From the NCBI GenBank assembly GCA_014529385.2, contig CM043963.1:3041001-3105000 (forward strand): 64,000 bases of DNA, read 5' to 3'. Every line of letters starts with the position of its first letter. Position 1 is the stretch's first letter. The position numbers were made by a program, and so were the translations under genes. Of this stretch, positions 52,752 through 64,000 are shown piece by piece. A model generated the notes under the pieces. It saw only the letters and a list, made by a program, of their open reading frames with translations. It was not told the origin of the DNA and made no database searches. The DNA comes from Adiantum capillus-veneris. Taxonomy: Eukaryota > Streptophyta > Polypodiopsida > Polypodiales > Pteridaceae.

Positions 52752-54223
52752 CAAAATTCAAGCTATGCTAAAGTAATCATATTTAGAGTACTTACTACTA
52801 CTTCTCTTATGCATGTGTAGAGAGGCAATTCTTATTTTCTACGTGTATGGCAAGACCAGGCCTCTAGATGTACCTCTCATTGTTGCTAATGACTCAAAAG
52901 ATGGAATGTTTATTTTGTGCCGCTAATAAATCACTTAATTTTTTCCAGCATTTCATTTGTTTTAACAATAATTTCAAAAAACCAATAAATATAATCTAGA
53001 CTACCAATGCCATTCTTTATTTAAAAAAAGCTTTCTAAACTACCAAATTTTAAACAATAGTAGATGAGAAATCCAATGGTCAACATATCCAAACTCATAT
53101 TACAAACTTACTTTCTGATGATTGATGCGGACAATATTGCCCTTTTTTTGTACAGAACTGTACCAAAATGATGACAAACGATGTTCTAATAAACCCAATG
53201 GTCAAAGACTTTAAAAATATGTTCCAAATGGACGACCATCATTGCATTTTGTATTGTATGCCAAAGAAAACTATGTAGAAACAAGTTGCAAAATGATTAT
53301 AACCTTCATTTTTTAATGCAAGCAACACCTAAAATACTATAATTCACAAGCTGTGTTTATTTAATATTTCCCAAAAGGGAATACTGCTTCATATCTTAAC
53401 GTCACCCCATATACCCAATGTTCTCCTTTCACTTCATAAGAAAAGATCACTATGTTCCAAAACCTAGCTAAAGTTTCCATGACATGAAGAAGTTTGGTCA
53501 TGCAAATGTTTCTACCATGATTGTTTAGTATGTTTACAGACCAGTAGATGATCTTGAAAACCACCTTTCATATGAGAGCAAAAGAAAACTCCAAAAATAT
53601 CAGTTTTATACTCTACTATGAACAAAATGTTATGCAAATCTTAGTAGGCACTAGTGCCTACTTGTGTGCTCGAAGACGTCCCCATATGTCTACAAAGAAG
53701 ACCGTAGATCTGTTTTGTTGCTTGTCGACAAGTTAGGTTATCGTAGTTGATGTTTGTGCCGATGGCAAATTATATGGGCATTAGCCAATCCCTACTATGT
53801 GTGATGATGTGTGTGTGTGTGCACATTGCATTTCAGCCAGAGCCAAGCGGAGTAGGTGTGTGTGCACAATTGTTGCGAGGGTGTGGATGTCTATGCACAA
53901 TTGTATGTGCATTAAGAAAGAGCAGGGGAAGCTACTTTTAATTCTCTTTTATTCGATTCTATTCGCTGAATTAATAAGCATGCAAGTGGTAACACTAGTG
54001 TCTCGTCCTTTTCTTAGTTTGGGTTCATTAAAGTGCCTTCATATGGTAAGGTAGGATCAAATCCAGCTATCCCTTGCAAATTCCACTAACATGGTCAAGA
54101 GGTCGACGCATTTAGAAGCGGTAAAATATTTATGCATTTAGAGTTGCCTTGCTCGCATCGGAATGAGGGACTTGCTTCCATTTACATGGTACTAATTATA
54201 GGCAAGCTAGAAATACTGCTCAC
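52752..54223. repeat. Large tandem repeat, unit 2
   Basis: 1472 bp with the same order of landmarks as unit 1. It carries a ~10-base insertion (gcattaagaa near 53910) relative to unit 1, which unit 3 also has. Confidence 0.92.
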
Positions 54224-55700
54224 CAAAATTCAAGCTATGCTAAAATAAGCATATTTAGAATACTTACTACTACTTCTCTCATTCATGTGTAGAGAAGAAA
54301 CTCTTATTTTCTACGTATAGGGCAAGACCAACCCTCTAGATGTACCTCTCATTGTTGCTAATGACTCAAAACATGGAATGTTTATTTCTTGCCGCTAATA
54401 AATCAACTTAATTTTTTCCAGCATTTCATTTGTTTTAACAATAATTACAAAAAACCAATAAATATAATCTAGACTACCATTGTCATTCTTTATTTTAAAA
54501 AAACTTTCTAAACTACCAAATTTTAACCAATAGTAGATGAGAAATCCAATGGTCAACATATCCAAACTCATATTCCAAAATTACTTTCTGATGATTGATG
54601 TGGACAATATTGCCCTTTTTTTGTACAGAACTGTACCAAAATGATGAAAAACAATGTTCTAATAAACGGAATGGTCAAAGACTTTGAAAATATGTTTTAA
54701 ATGGACGACCATCATTGCATTTTGTATTGTATGCCAGAAAAAACTATGTAGAGACAAGTTGCAAAATAATTATAACCTTCATTTTATAATGCAAGCAACA
54801 CCTAAAATACTAGAATTCACAAGCCGTGTTTATCTAATATTTCCCAAAAGGGAATACTGCTTCATATCTTAATGTCACTCCATATACCCAATGTTCTTCT
54901 TTCACTTTATAAGAAAAGATCACTATGTTTCAAAACCTAGCTAAAGTTTCCATGACATGAAGAAGTTTGGTCATGCAAATGTTTCTACCATAATTGTTTA
55001 GTATGTTTACAGACCACTAGATGATCTTGAAAACCACCTTTCATGTGAGAGCAAAAGAAAACTCCAAAATATCAGTTTTATACTCTACTACGAACAAAAT
55101 GTTATGCAAATCGCAGTGCCTACTTGTGTGCTCGAAGATGTCCCCATATGTCTACAAAGAAGACCACAGATTTGTTTTGTTGCTTGTCGAGAAGTTATGT
55201 TATCGTACTTGATGTTTATGCCGATGGAAAATTATATGGACGTTAGCCAATCCCTACTATGTGTGATGATGTGTGTGTGTGTGCACATTGCATTTCATCC
55301 AGAGCCAAGCGGAGTAGGTGTGTGTGCACAATTGTTGCGAGGGTGTGGATGTCTATGCACAATTGTATGTGCATTAAGAAAGAGTAGGTGAAGCTACTTT
55401 TAATTCTCTTTTATTCGCTTCTGTTCGCTGAATTAATAAGCATGCAAGTGGTAACACTAGTGTCTGGTAACACTAGTGTCTCATCCTTTTCTTAGTTTGG
55501 GTTCATTAAAGTGCCTTCATATGGCAAGGTAGGATCAAATCCAGCTATCCCTTGCAAATTCCACTAACATGGTCAAGAGGTCGACACATTTAGAAGCTGT
55601 AAAACATTTATGCATTTAGAGTTGCCTTGTTGGCATCGAAATGAGGGACTACTTCCATTTACATGGTACTAATTATAGGCAAGCTAGAAATAGTGTTCAC
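54224..55700. repeat. Large tandem repeat, unit 3
   Basis: About 1.48 kb. Homology ends near 55700 (gttcacc). It contains a private short duplication of ggtaacactagtgtct near 55450-55482. No gene is recognised in any unit. Confidence 0.9.
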
Positions 55701-55905
55701 CTAAATTTTTTTTAGGAACCAATGGAAAAAGGAAAGCATTGAAAATCTACCGGGATGAAAAACAACCTTGAAAGGGAAATTGCAACAAGTTGTAGGGAAA
55801 AGGGTTTTTACAATAAAATCCTCTAAATTTAGCCGGTTTCCTTCAAGGTAATCCTCAAAACTAGTCGGAAATTTTTAATTTTTGTCCTTTAGTAAATACA
55901 CCAAA

Positions 55906-56311
55906 GGCTGTTTTTTTGTGAACACTGGTTGGAAAGTTACAAGCGATTTAAAACACAAAGAAAATCGTGTCTTCATTATGAGAAGAACAAGTGGAGGACA
56001 TCATGGCCCTGAGTATTTGTTAACCCTCATGGCACACGGACACCCCATCACCTACGACGGACGTGTATTATGTATTCGGTAGAGTCAGGTACCGGGCTTG
56101 TCGGTCCAATAGGGAAAGGTAGAGTGATCGCCGATGAGAGGCGCACTCTAACTGGGACATTCAAGGGATTAGTTGGCTAAGCATGGGCGCCCAAGTGTGA
56201 ATGGGGTGAGCTCCTATAAAAGCCAACTAAACCTAATTTTTACTCATTCTCTCATTTGTGCAATAGAAGAGTGCTCTTGCTCCATCTCCATCTTCTTCTT
56301 CTTCACCTCCT

Positions 56312-56353
<42 letters not shown>

Positions 56354-56596
56354 TGTGTGCGATCGAGCATTACGAAGGCACGACGGCGGCGAAGCGGTTG
56401 AGCGCGGCACGACTGCAGCTTCTTCTTCATCGCGGCCAGGAATCCACCACGAAGGCGAGCGTAGAGCGGTGAGTGACACACCCTTTGCTTCCTTGAGCTT
56501 GCTAGTTTAGGCTTGTTGTGTGCTTGGAGCCGTTTGTGGCTCGCATACGGTGTATTGGCAAGTCCCTTGCTTCGACAGTGCGGCAAGGAGTGCACA
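55906..56596 (+). repeat. Probable 5' LTR of element F
   Basis: The end is set by TGCACA followed after a few bases by a primer site. A TATA box (tataaaa) lies at 56215-56221, and a TG/GA microsatellite at about 56311-56345. The left end is uncertain: 55906 is a guess at a TG start, and no second LTR was found in the window for comparison. The 200 bases before it (55701-55905) hold nothing recognised. Confidence 0.5.
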
Positions 56597-56600
56597 TTTT

Positions 56601-56617
56601 TGGCGCCGCTGCCGGGG
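56601..56617 (+). other. Primer binding site, element F (tRNA-Asp-like)
   Basis: TGGCGCCGCTGCCGGGG closely resembles, from memory, the site described for Athila/Tat-type gypsy elements. It differs from the initiator-Met sites of every other element here. Confidence 0.75.
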
Positions 56618-57587
56618 ATATGCCCTACACTAAGCTCGGTTAGCACTTTACGCTTCCTTGTGGTGCAATTTCTATCATAGGAAAGGCAGGGAAGGAGTGT
56701 GTGGAGATTTCTGTTTTTTGCGTTTTCTGCATTTGCTGTCAAGTTTCAATTTCTGCTATTGTCTGCGTTTTTTCAATTTCTGCAATTTCTGCATTTTCAA
56801 GTTCGGCGTTTTCAATTTTTGCAATTTTCTGCATTTCTGCGTTTTTTCAATTTTCTGCATTTCTTGCGTTTTTTCAATTTCTGCAAATTTCTGCGTTTTC
56901 AATTTCTGCAATTTTCTGCATTTCTGAGTTTTTTCAATTTCTGCATTTCTGCGTTTTCAATTTCTGCAATTTTTTGCATTTTCAATTTCTGCGTTTTCTG
57001 CATTTAAAAAAAAAAAAAATCTGATTTTTTTTATTTTTCTTTAAAAATAAAAATAAAAACGTGAGTGAGCGAGCGGCTAAATTTTTCGAAGAATGTGACT
57101 CTTAAAACGGACGGGTTGGTTTGTATAAAAGATAGATCGCGATCGGGATCATTTCCCCAAGCCCAAGCCCAAGCCCAAGCCCAAGCCCAAGCCCAGGCCC
57201 AGGCCTCAGTCCTCAGTCCTTTGATATATACTAGACTCACTCTTATATATATACCCTACTCCCTCAAGAGGGAATGAGAGCATGTGGGACAAGTCCTCCA
57301 CTCTCCTCCTTTCTCTTCCCACTTGCACCCTTAGACTTTCTAGTTTGGGCCTAGTTCCCTACTGGAAATTGACAGTTTTAGGGATTCCGAGGGCATAGAG
57401 TGACCAAACGAAGGTCTGTAAAGCACGGCACGACCCTCTGACCGATACGCTCGTTTCGAGCTATCACACGGCCCATTCCACGACACGCTCTAAAAAATCT
57501 AGCAAAAAAACAAACAAAAAATACGCTAAAAACTAGTCACAAGGCCTCCTAGAGCAGCTTTTTGACACCTTAGGGTATCAAAAGCAC
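56618..57587 (+). other. Element F leader with low-complexity repeats
   Basis: At 56709-57008, tttctgcattt/gcgttttcaatttctgcaa motifs repeat many times, giving Phe-rich chance frames. At 57154-57205 a CCCAAG hexamer repeats about seven times. A poly(A) run lies near 57006-57019. The transcript start to gag distance of over 1 kb is long. Confidence 0.6.
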
Positions 57588-60500
57588 ATGCACTTACGCT
57601 CTGGGCGGGTGCTAGAACACGAGCATATTGAGGGTGCCTCTGTTCATACGGACACCCATTACCCATCCACGATAAGCTCTAGACCCTCAGCGGGGACACA
57701 AGGTAGCACCACCCAAGACCCTAAAATAGCCGCTAGTGATTCCTCCTCCGACTCAGAAATCATGGAAGCATACCCTACCCAAAACACTGAGAGAGAAGGC
57801 CATGCACCTCCCGAAGCTCCACAGCCTAGTACTAGTATGTTTAGCCATTTCATGGAAACATTAGGTAGAGCTACTCGCTCGGAACCTAATGCAAATGAAG
57901 CACACGAAGGGGGTGGGGAAGTGGACTCTCCTTTCACATCGCACGTGGACCCCACACCCCCAAAGAGTGTCCATGTGGATATCCTGCCAACTTCTTACCA
58001 AGAAGGCCCTGTTGAGCTGCCTCCTTCAGAAGTTCCCTCTAGAGTACCGTTGGTGACAAGTAAAACCACGGGGAGCAATATTGCTTCTACCTCACAAGAA
58101 ACCGTTAACACGTCGACTCTAGAAGGATTGTTCATTAATGATCATTGGACATACGACCTCCACACTGAGGTGTTGACGGATCTACACTCTGGCCACGCCT
58201 ACCATGTAGGATGGATAGAGATTGTACAATCCACCTCTAGTGCCACGAGCATCGAAGATCAACAGAAAATGATCTGTAATGTTATCCATGGCATTATTCA
58301 ATCAGAAAGGCAAAACTGAGGGGTAAATATACTCTCAGCTGGCCCCATGAGATTTCTGGATACGAGCAAGGCTCAACAGCCTACTCTATCACAAATGGAG
58401 ACTCCTCTAATGAGCCCCATGGACCCATCTTACGTCATTTCACCTGGGGTCTCTATGCAATCTGAGCCTCCGAGCGAAAACTTTAGCTTCCCTAACTTGG
58501 CTCAACCCTCTATTAAGGAAAACACAGTGCTCACTCCAGGGATAAGCTTGACAGAGAATGTACCGATGACATCTACGGTTAGCGCAGTGCCACTACCTAG
58601 TGTCGTAGTACCTAATATAGGGCCTCGACCGTATGTGCCTCTAGCCCCTTATGCACACATGGCCCCCACACCTCCAATTGTACCACTTGCTTATGCTCCT
58701 CGAGTGCCGCTCCCTAGCTCTTATCCGAGTGGACCTATGCCCGGTTATGTTCCATATCCTGCATCATCCACACATATGCCAAGACCGGCACCCGTCCCTC
58801 TCCCACATATGATTCCAAGAGTACCTCCACCGGCCCTGCCTCCTCACATAGGTGACTTGGCAGCGTTTGCTCAAACCATAGGTCGATCTATCGCGGAAAA
58901 TATGCGTCACGCATCTGATAGAGAGCCTAGAAGTAAGGCAGTACAAATTGCCAAACTCACGCAAAAATTCAATGGGGACGAAGATGCTAGGAAACACATT
59001 GAAGTGTTTGAACAAGTATGTGATTCCTTAGGGGAACGCAATGAACTACATAAGTGCAATGCCTTAAGCTTGACATTAAGTGGGAAGGCTGGAGATTGGT
59101 ATAGAACCCTAAGGGTGGACGAGAAAACAATCTACCCTACCCTTCGAAGGTTGTTTCTAAAGGAGTACATACGAGAAGGTGTGCTTTGGGGTGTAGCATT
59201 TCAGCTACAGAAGGCCGAACGTAAGGAAGGAGAGTCAGTAAGGGACTTCATTAGTCGTCTAAAGCACTTAAACTCTCGTTGCCCTGTAAATGAGCGCTTC
59301 AACAATAACCAACTGCTTGATCGATTCATTCGAGGGTTGAGGAATGAAGGAATCTATAATGGACTAGTGATTAGAGGTATCACAACCTGGGAAGATGTCA
59401 TTGCCAATGCAATCCAATTAGAGGACAACTTGATGATAGCAGGCATGAGGGTGTCTACTGACACGAGATCCACTAGCTCACAAGCCATTGAGTATGAACC
59501 CATGACTGCAAAGCCCATTGCCAATGAGCCAAAGGTATTTGAGACATTCTTGACAGACCTCACCAAGGCAATCCAAGAGTCTCTTAAGGATAATCGACCC
59601 CCTCAAAATAGTCACATGTATCCAAGAAGGGAGCAACAATGGTGTTCCATTTGCTTAGGTCCACATAGCACTAGTGAGTGCCCTACGTTTAGAGTAAAAT
59701 TTAATGGAACTTGCAACGCATGTGGTAGGTATGGTCACCAAGCTAAGGATTGTTTAATGATCAAACGTATGATGGCAAATAGACCACCTGTAGCCTGGAC
59801 GGATGCGCCTCGAGCTCCTGTATTGATGCCTGCTCCACCTGTTGAGCAGCTACCGCAACACATGGTCCCTAGATCTCAAAATGTTGTACAAGCTACACCG
59901 TTACCACCTCCTGTGCTAGGACCGCAGCCCCCGCATCCAAGAGTCGCCCCTATGAACCAAGTGGGTTGCGAGCCATCAAATGCTTATGCAGATGGCTGTG
60001 AGGAGGAAATAGACACTAGTATTGCCTACGGACTTGATACATTGGAAGAGTGTCCTATATACTACATGGAAGATTATTGGGGGCAAATCAAGCTGGTTTA
60101 TCAAGCTGCTGCTCTCGCATCCAGAGGTCAAAATATCAACACCCAGGCTAGGAGGCCACCTCTTCAATGCTACGAGTGTGGTGGACCACATCGAGCAGCG
60201 GAGTGCCCTATTAGGCTGCAAAAGAATGCTGCACAGATGCAAATGAATCAAGGGAGAACGTTTGCAATGCCAATACTCACATGTAATCGTTGTGGCATAG
60301 ATCACTTGATTGCCCAATGCCCTTATAACCCAAATGCGCCTAAAATCACACCCCTGAATTTGGTCGAAATTGCTAGTGTGACATCGCCAATACCACCCGT
60401 CGCACCCGCTTATGCGATTACACGGTCCATGCTTCAAGGGCTAGGCCATATCCTTGAAGAGAGAGATACCATTTCAGTTATCTAAGCAAAGAAAAAGAAG

Positions 60501-62768
60501 ACACGAAGGAAGAAGTCGCAGAATACGGAAAATTCAAAGCCAAGTTCCAAAACAAACATAGGAACAGGAGATGACCCCGTGTATATGAATGACCTCGAGG
60601 ATGATTCAGATTCAGTCGAGACAATGGAGACTAGAACCAATACCACAAAGGGAAAGACCGACAAAGAAAATCGTAACATGGAACCAAATGAAAACCGAAT
60701 AAGAGAAAACCATAAAGAGCCTCTGAAAACACCACAAGTGTTTCCAAATCCAATCCAAGACCCCCAAGATAAACCGCAGGGGCAAAAAGGGAAGAATCGT
60801 AAAAAGAAGATTGGGACGTACCCAAACCCAGTAGACGAGATTAAGCAGGTGAAACATCTAAGAGGTTTAGTGGAGGAGACTCAAAGGAAACTAGAACCAG
60901 AACCCATGCATGTCAAAATTCATGACACAGTGTTTCCCACGTAAGTTCATCCACCCCACATGAACCATAGACCGTTAGCCATATCTAGTATCATCCAAGA
61001 AGGGAGTGAGGACGGGACATCAGAAAGTGAGCATACACCTTTCTTGTTGGAAAGGATGTTTAACGAAGGAATACTTGATCCCATTGAGGAATATGAGATT
61101 CCATCCTCACCAGTTCCTAGTCAAGGACCTACACCCTGCAAAACGCCAATGAATGTTGCCAAACTAGTGGACTTCATGTCTTCTGAGGTCCGAACCACGA
61201 TCATAGCAAAGCTGTATGAAGATCCTGAGTTATTCCTTGCACTTCGAGCATTCCTTAACGGAGAGCTACGAACGGGATTACCGCAGTTTGCGCAACCAAA
61301 TAGGCATGACTCGATTATGATTGATGAGGAAAATCATGTGCAATCACTTGACTTAGATGGACACGAGTCTGTGATCGAGGTACCCATTAACGAATTAGGG
61401 CAGTATTTTGAAGGCGACGAGTCTAATGCGACCCTACCCATCACTACCAAGGGATTAACTATAAAGGGAATTCTTGATGGTGGTGCGGGAGTTAGCATCG
61501 TTACAAAAGATTGTTGGGAATCCATGGGAAAACCCCGCCTCAGTGTTACTAACATTGTGGTAAAGATGGCAAATGGTACCATAGCCAAACCTATGGGGAT
61601 GCTCAAGGATCTTAAGATCAAAGTTCTAGGACACAAGGTACGACATACGTTCATTGTAATGGATTTCTCTAAACACCTTACGTCATATGAAATGATTTTA
61701 GGACGACCATTCATGAGGGAAGCACAAATGGTTCATGATTGGTCTAAAAATCATGTCTATTTGCAATTCCAAGACTCTGTCCTTAGAGTGGATTTGGTGA
61801 CTGGTAAGGTACACCCCTTAGGGAGTAAAACCATTATTGATCATCGCTCTGACACCACAGTTCACTCAGCCCCACTACAATATTGTTACACTTGTAAGAA
61901 GGATACAGACATTGGCCAAGATTCTCCTTACATGGATGTGTTACCGGGTATGACGGAATCGGACAATGTGGATTGGGTCCACCTAGCATCAACCATAGAC
62001 ACTTGGGGAAATAGGGGGACGACCTGGGTAACACCTGAGGGGGATGAAATGCCTATACCCTTAAATATGCTACAAGCAATGCATATCGCTTCCGACAAGA
62101 CTCATCCTAATGTAACGAAGAAAACATACAAGTGGGTCCCTAAAGCTTCTTTAGTGACCATAGCTAGTGCTAAAAAACAGAAGCCTTGTAAGAAACGTAC
62201 CACTCGCTCCAAGAAAAGTAAGAAAATGTTGTGATGGATCCCTAAACGACTATTGGAAGCCCAAGGCTACTATCAAGGAAATGATCAAATCTGGGTGCCA
62301 AAACGTAGATTGTGCTCTTACCTATCACCTGACCCAAGTGAGCCCAATCCCGTAGCTCCAAAACGAATCAATGATCGTGGAAAGAAAAAAATCACAGAAT
62401 GCTACACACCCGCTCCCGAGCTAGTTTGGGTACCAAAGAAAGAACGATTTGTTCCACCTAGCTTAGGAAGGGGGGAGTCCCATGAAGATTCTAGATCCTC
62501 ATGTAATACATCCATAGAGGTAAAAGCTTCTACACAGCCTCCATCTATAGTAGTGGACCTCAATGAAGCTACAAAAGAACCCAGACCTCCCAGTGTTCAA
62601 GAATCACCTGATGAACCACTTCAAGTTCGATCCTGGGAGAGTACCTTACCACCCTTGCAACGTGACGAGGCACCTAGGGTAATAGAAAACTACTGGCAAA
62701 AATCCTCACCTATTACCAGCTGGAACAATTGGTTTCAAAGGGTGGCAAGCTCATTTCAAACGGTATGA
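57588..62768 (+). pseudogene. Element F gag-protease frame with four in-frame stops
   Basis: One phase stays open for 5181 bases except at TGA 58317, TAA 60483, TAA 60942 and TGA 62232; no frameshift is needed. Part 1 (57588-58316) is Ser/Thr/Pro-rich. Part 2 (58347-60482) has a Pro-rich stretch and a Retrotrans_gag capsid (VFEQVCDSLGERNE, GKAGDWYRTL, ESVRDFISRLKHL). It carries four zinc knuckles, one CX2CX4HX4C (CNACGRYGHQAKDC) and three CX2CX3HX4C (for example CSICLGPHSTSEC). Part 3 is Lys/Asn-rich. Part 4 (60960-62231) holds a retropepsin (IKGILDGGAGVSIV, later EMILGRPFM). Part 5 is Pro/Ser-rich. No RT, RNase H or integrase follows by 64000. It fits a gag-PR element dependent on others, unless pol lies beyond the window. 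Confidence 0.85.
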
Positions 62769-62775
62769 TCTACCC

Positions 62776-62789
62776 AAGGAAGGGGGGAG
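62776..62789 (+). other. Possible polypurine tract, element F
   Basis: AAGGAAGGGGGGAG is directly followed by TGTTTGTGGAC, which looks like an LTR start. The sequence after it does not resemble 55906-56596, so the 3' LTR is unconfirmed. Confidence 0.4.
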
Positions 62790-64000
62790 TGTTTGTGGAC
62801 AGTCATCATTCATTTGCTTCCCTCTCAACCTTTTTCCCTGACCTCTCAATCACCAATCTTAGGGAATGTACATATAAAGCTTTATACTCAAAAAAAAGAA
62901 AAAGGGAGCAAGAGCAATTAGCAAACGAGTATGCACATTAAAGTCAAAACATTGACTCAGACCTACACATGTCACATCTGGTACAGTGAAACAGAAACCT
63001 ATGCCATAAAACACCTTTGATCCTCATCACTTGAATGATGGAGGGTAGGTAAGATTAGTACGATAGGAGTGTTTCGGTTTTAGAGTTGAGAGATTAGCAA
63101 AGTTCTCTTTTCCCACTGATGTGCCTCCTGGAGGTATTCCTTTTGTTTCCTAGTGTGTACAGGAGCGTGTTGCTATTGATAGGATTTGGACCTTCATGGA
63201 ACCTTTCTCTCGTTCACACTTCAGATCAAGCGCGACCATCGACACAAACAGGTGTTTCTTGTCCATTAGCATTGCCCTTATCTTTTTGCATCCATGTTTG
63301 TCTGCTTTGATTGTGATTGGTAGCATAATATTCAGCGCATTTGCTTAGTATCAAACATTTAATTCAATGTAATGTTTTGTCATAATCACTTGTCTAGGTT
63401 TAAAAATCAAGCAGTCCGACTAAGCTAGTTTGACGAAGCTAGGTATTAGAAATCTTCTCTTAATACCATGGGGAATGCCTTCCTAATAAGCAATGGTTAC
63501 TTAGGTTCTTAATCCGATTTAGGCAGCATTGTATGAAATGTACTAGGGCTTTCTAGTGGGCTTAACCCTATTGACCTTTAGCTTAAGTATTATAAAGGGA
63601 GTTTACTAATGTGATGAGCCTGGGGAGGGTAACAGTGTTATATGACCCCCCAAAGTTACAAAATTTAAATGCTGAAAATGAACAAACAAAATATCAAAGT
63701 GCCACAATGTAAAATTTTAAGCTGGAAGAGAAATCTCAGCTTGAATTGGTACTTCACTCACATGTATTGCCTATGGTACTAGAGCCCTAGAGGTTCCCAG
63801 TGTGGGCGCTTTTCCTTGAAAAGCAAAAAACCCAAGGCATACAAAATAAGCACACACATCATAATTGAATCACTGTGAAAAGACTTTGGGGGGTCAAAGA
63901 AAAAGTAATCAGTCAGGCGATGATTTCATGAGAAATTCCTTTTATGGTAGCTTAACTACAAAGTCTTCTAGATATAGCCTCTAGTCAGCCCTCGAACATG
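62790..64000. other. Right end of window, no gene recognised
   Basis: Noncoding and AT-rich. It may be the 3' LTR or 3' spacer of element F; a TATA-like acatataaagc lies at about 62869-62879. The only forward frame (63119-63310) has no domain. Confidence 0.45.

Noticed and set aside
56658-57024. Three Phe/Cys-rich overlapping frames resembling a membrane protein
   Set aside because: They come from the repeated tttctgc/ttttcaa leader sequence, open in several phases at once.
62790-64000. Complete 3' LTR of element F
   Set aside because: The purine tract and TGT start fit, but no similarity to the presumed 5' LTR was found and the end is outside the window.

Overview
The window looks like nuclear DNA of a land plant with a large, transposon-rich genome. 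The signs are nested LTR retrotransposons primed from initiator-Met tRNA (TGGTATCAGAGC-type sites), plant-type LINEs with a zf-RVT tail, a plant trihelix transcription factor gene with an 83-bp GT-AG intron, and no dense gene blocks. A fern or another lineage with a retroelement-rich genome would fit, but the sequence alone does not settle this. No rRNA, tRNA or CRISPR array was seen.

Left third (1-18.4 kb): a graveyard of nested LTR elements. An inverted fragment of a gypsy LTR (family A) opens the window. It is followed by two tandem family B LTRs (1713-3253), a head-to-head pair of family C LTRs (3871-6160), and a truncated minus-strand family C element with an odd His/Asp-rich repeat protein (6793-10107). 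A decayed minus-strand copia element (10108-18067) then carries two clean later insertions: a gypsy element with TSD gcatc (10958-15197) and a MITE with a 10-bp TSD (15920-16300).

Middle (18.7-31.9 kb): two LINEs in opposite orientation (A, minus, 18837-27624; B, plus, 27656-30642) are each bounded by (GA)n, as if both had entered one microsatellite. LINE A is split by a composite of short-LTR copia elements (19877-25034) with TSD gccgg. Immediately right of the last GA tract lies the only clear host gene, a two-exon trihelix transcription factor (30730-31949).

Right-centre (33.9-49.3 kb): a decayed, unclassified LTR-like element (H) encodes coiled-coil and acidic sequence. It is interrupted by a full-length, very young chromovirus-like Ty3/gypsy element (39589-48508) with almost identical 1.6-kb LTRs and an intact 1649-codon gag-pol frame.

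Right end (49.4-64 kb): a GA tract between 41-bp direct repeats, a LINE ORF1 relic, three tandem 1.46-kb repeats (51293-55700), and an element with a tRNA-Asp-like primer site. Its single 5.2-kb gag-protease frame is broken only by four in-frame stops and has no reverse transcriptase within the window.

How the parts work together: only element G could plausibly supply a full set of retrotransposition proteins. Families C, D, F and H lack visible polymerase domains and would depend on proteins supplied in trans. The host gene is the one locus likely under selection for function.
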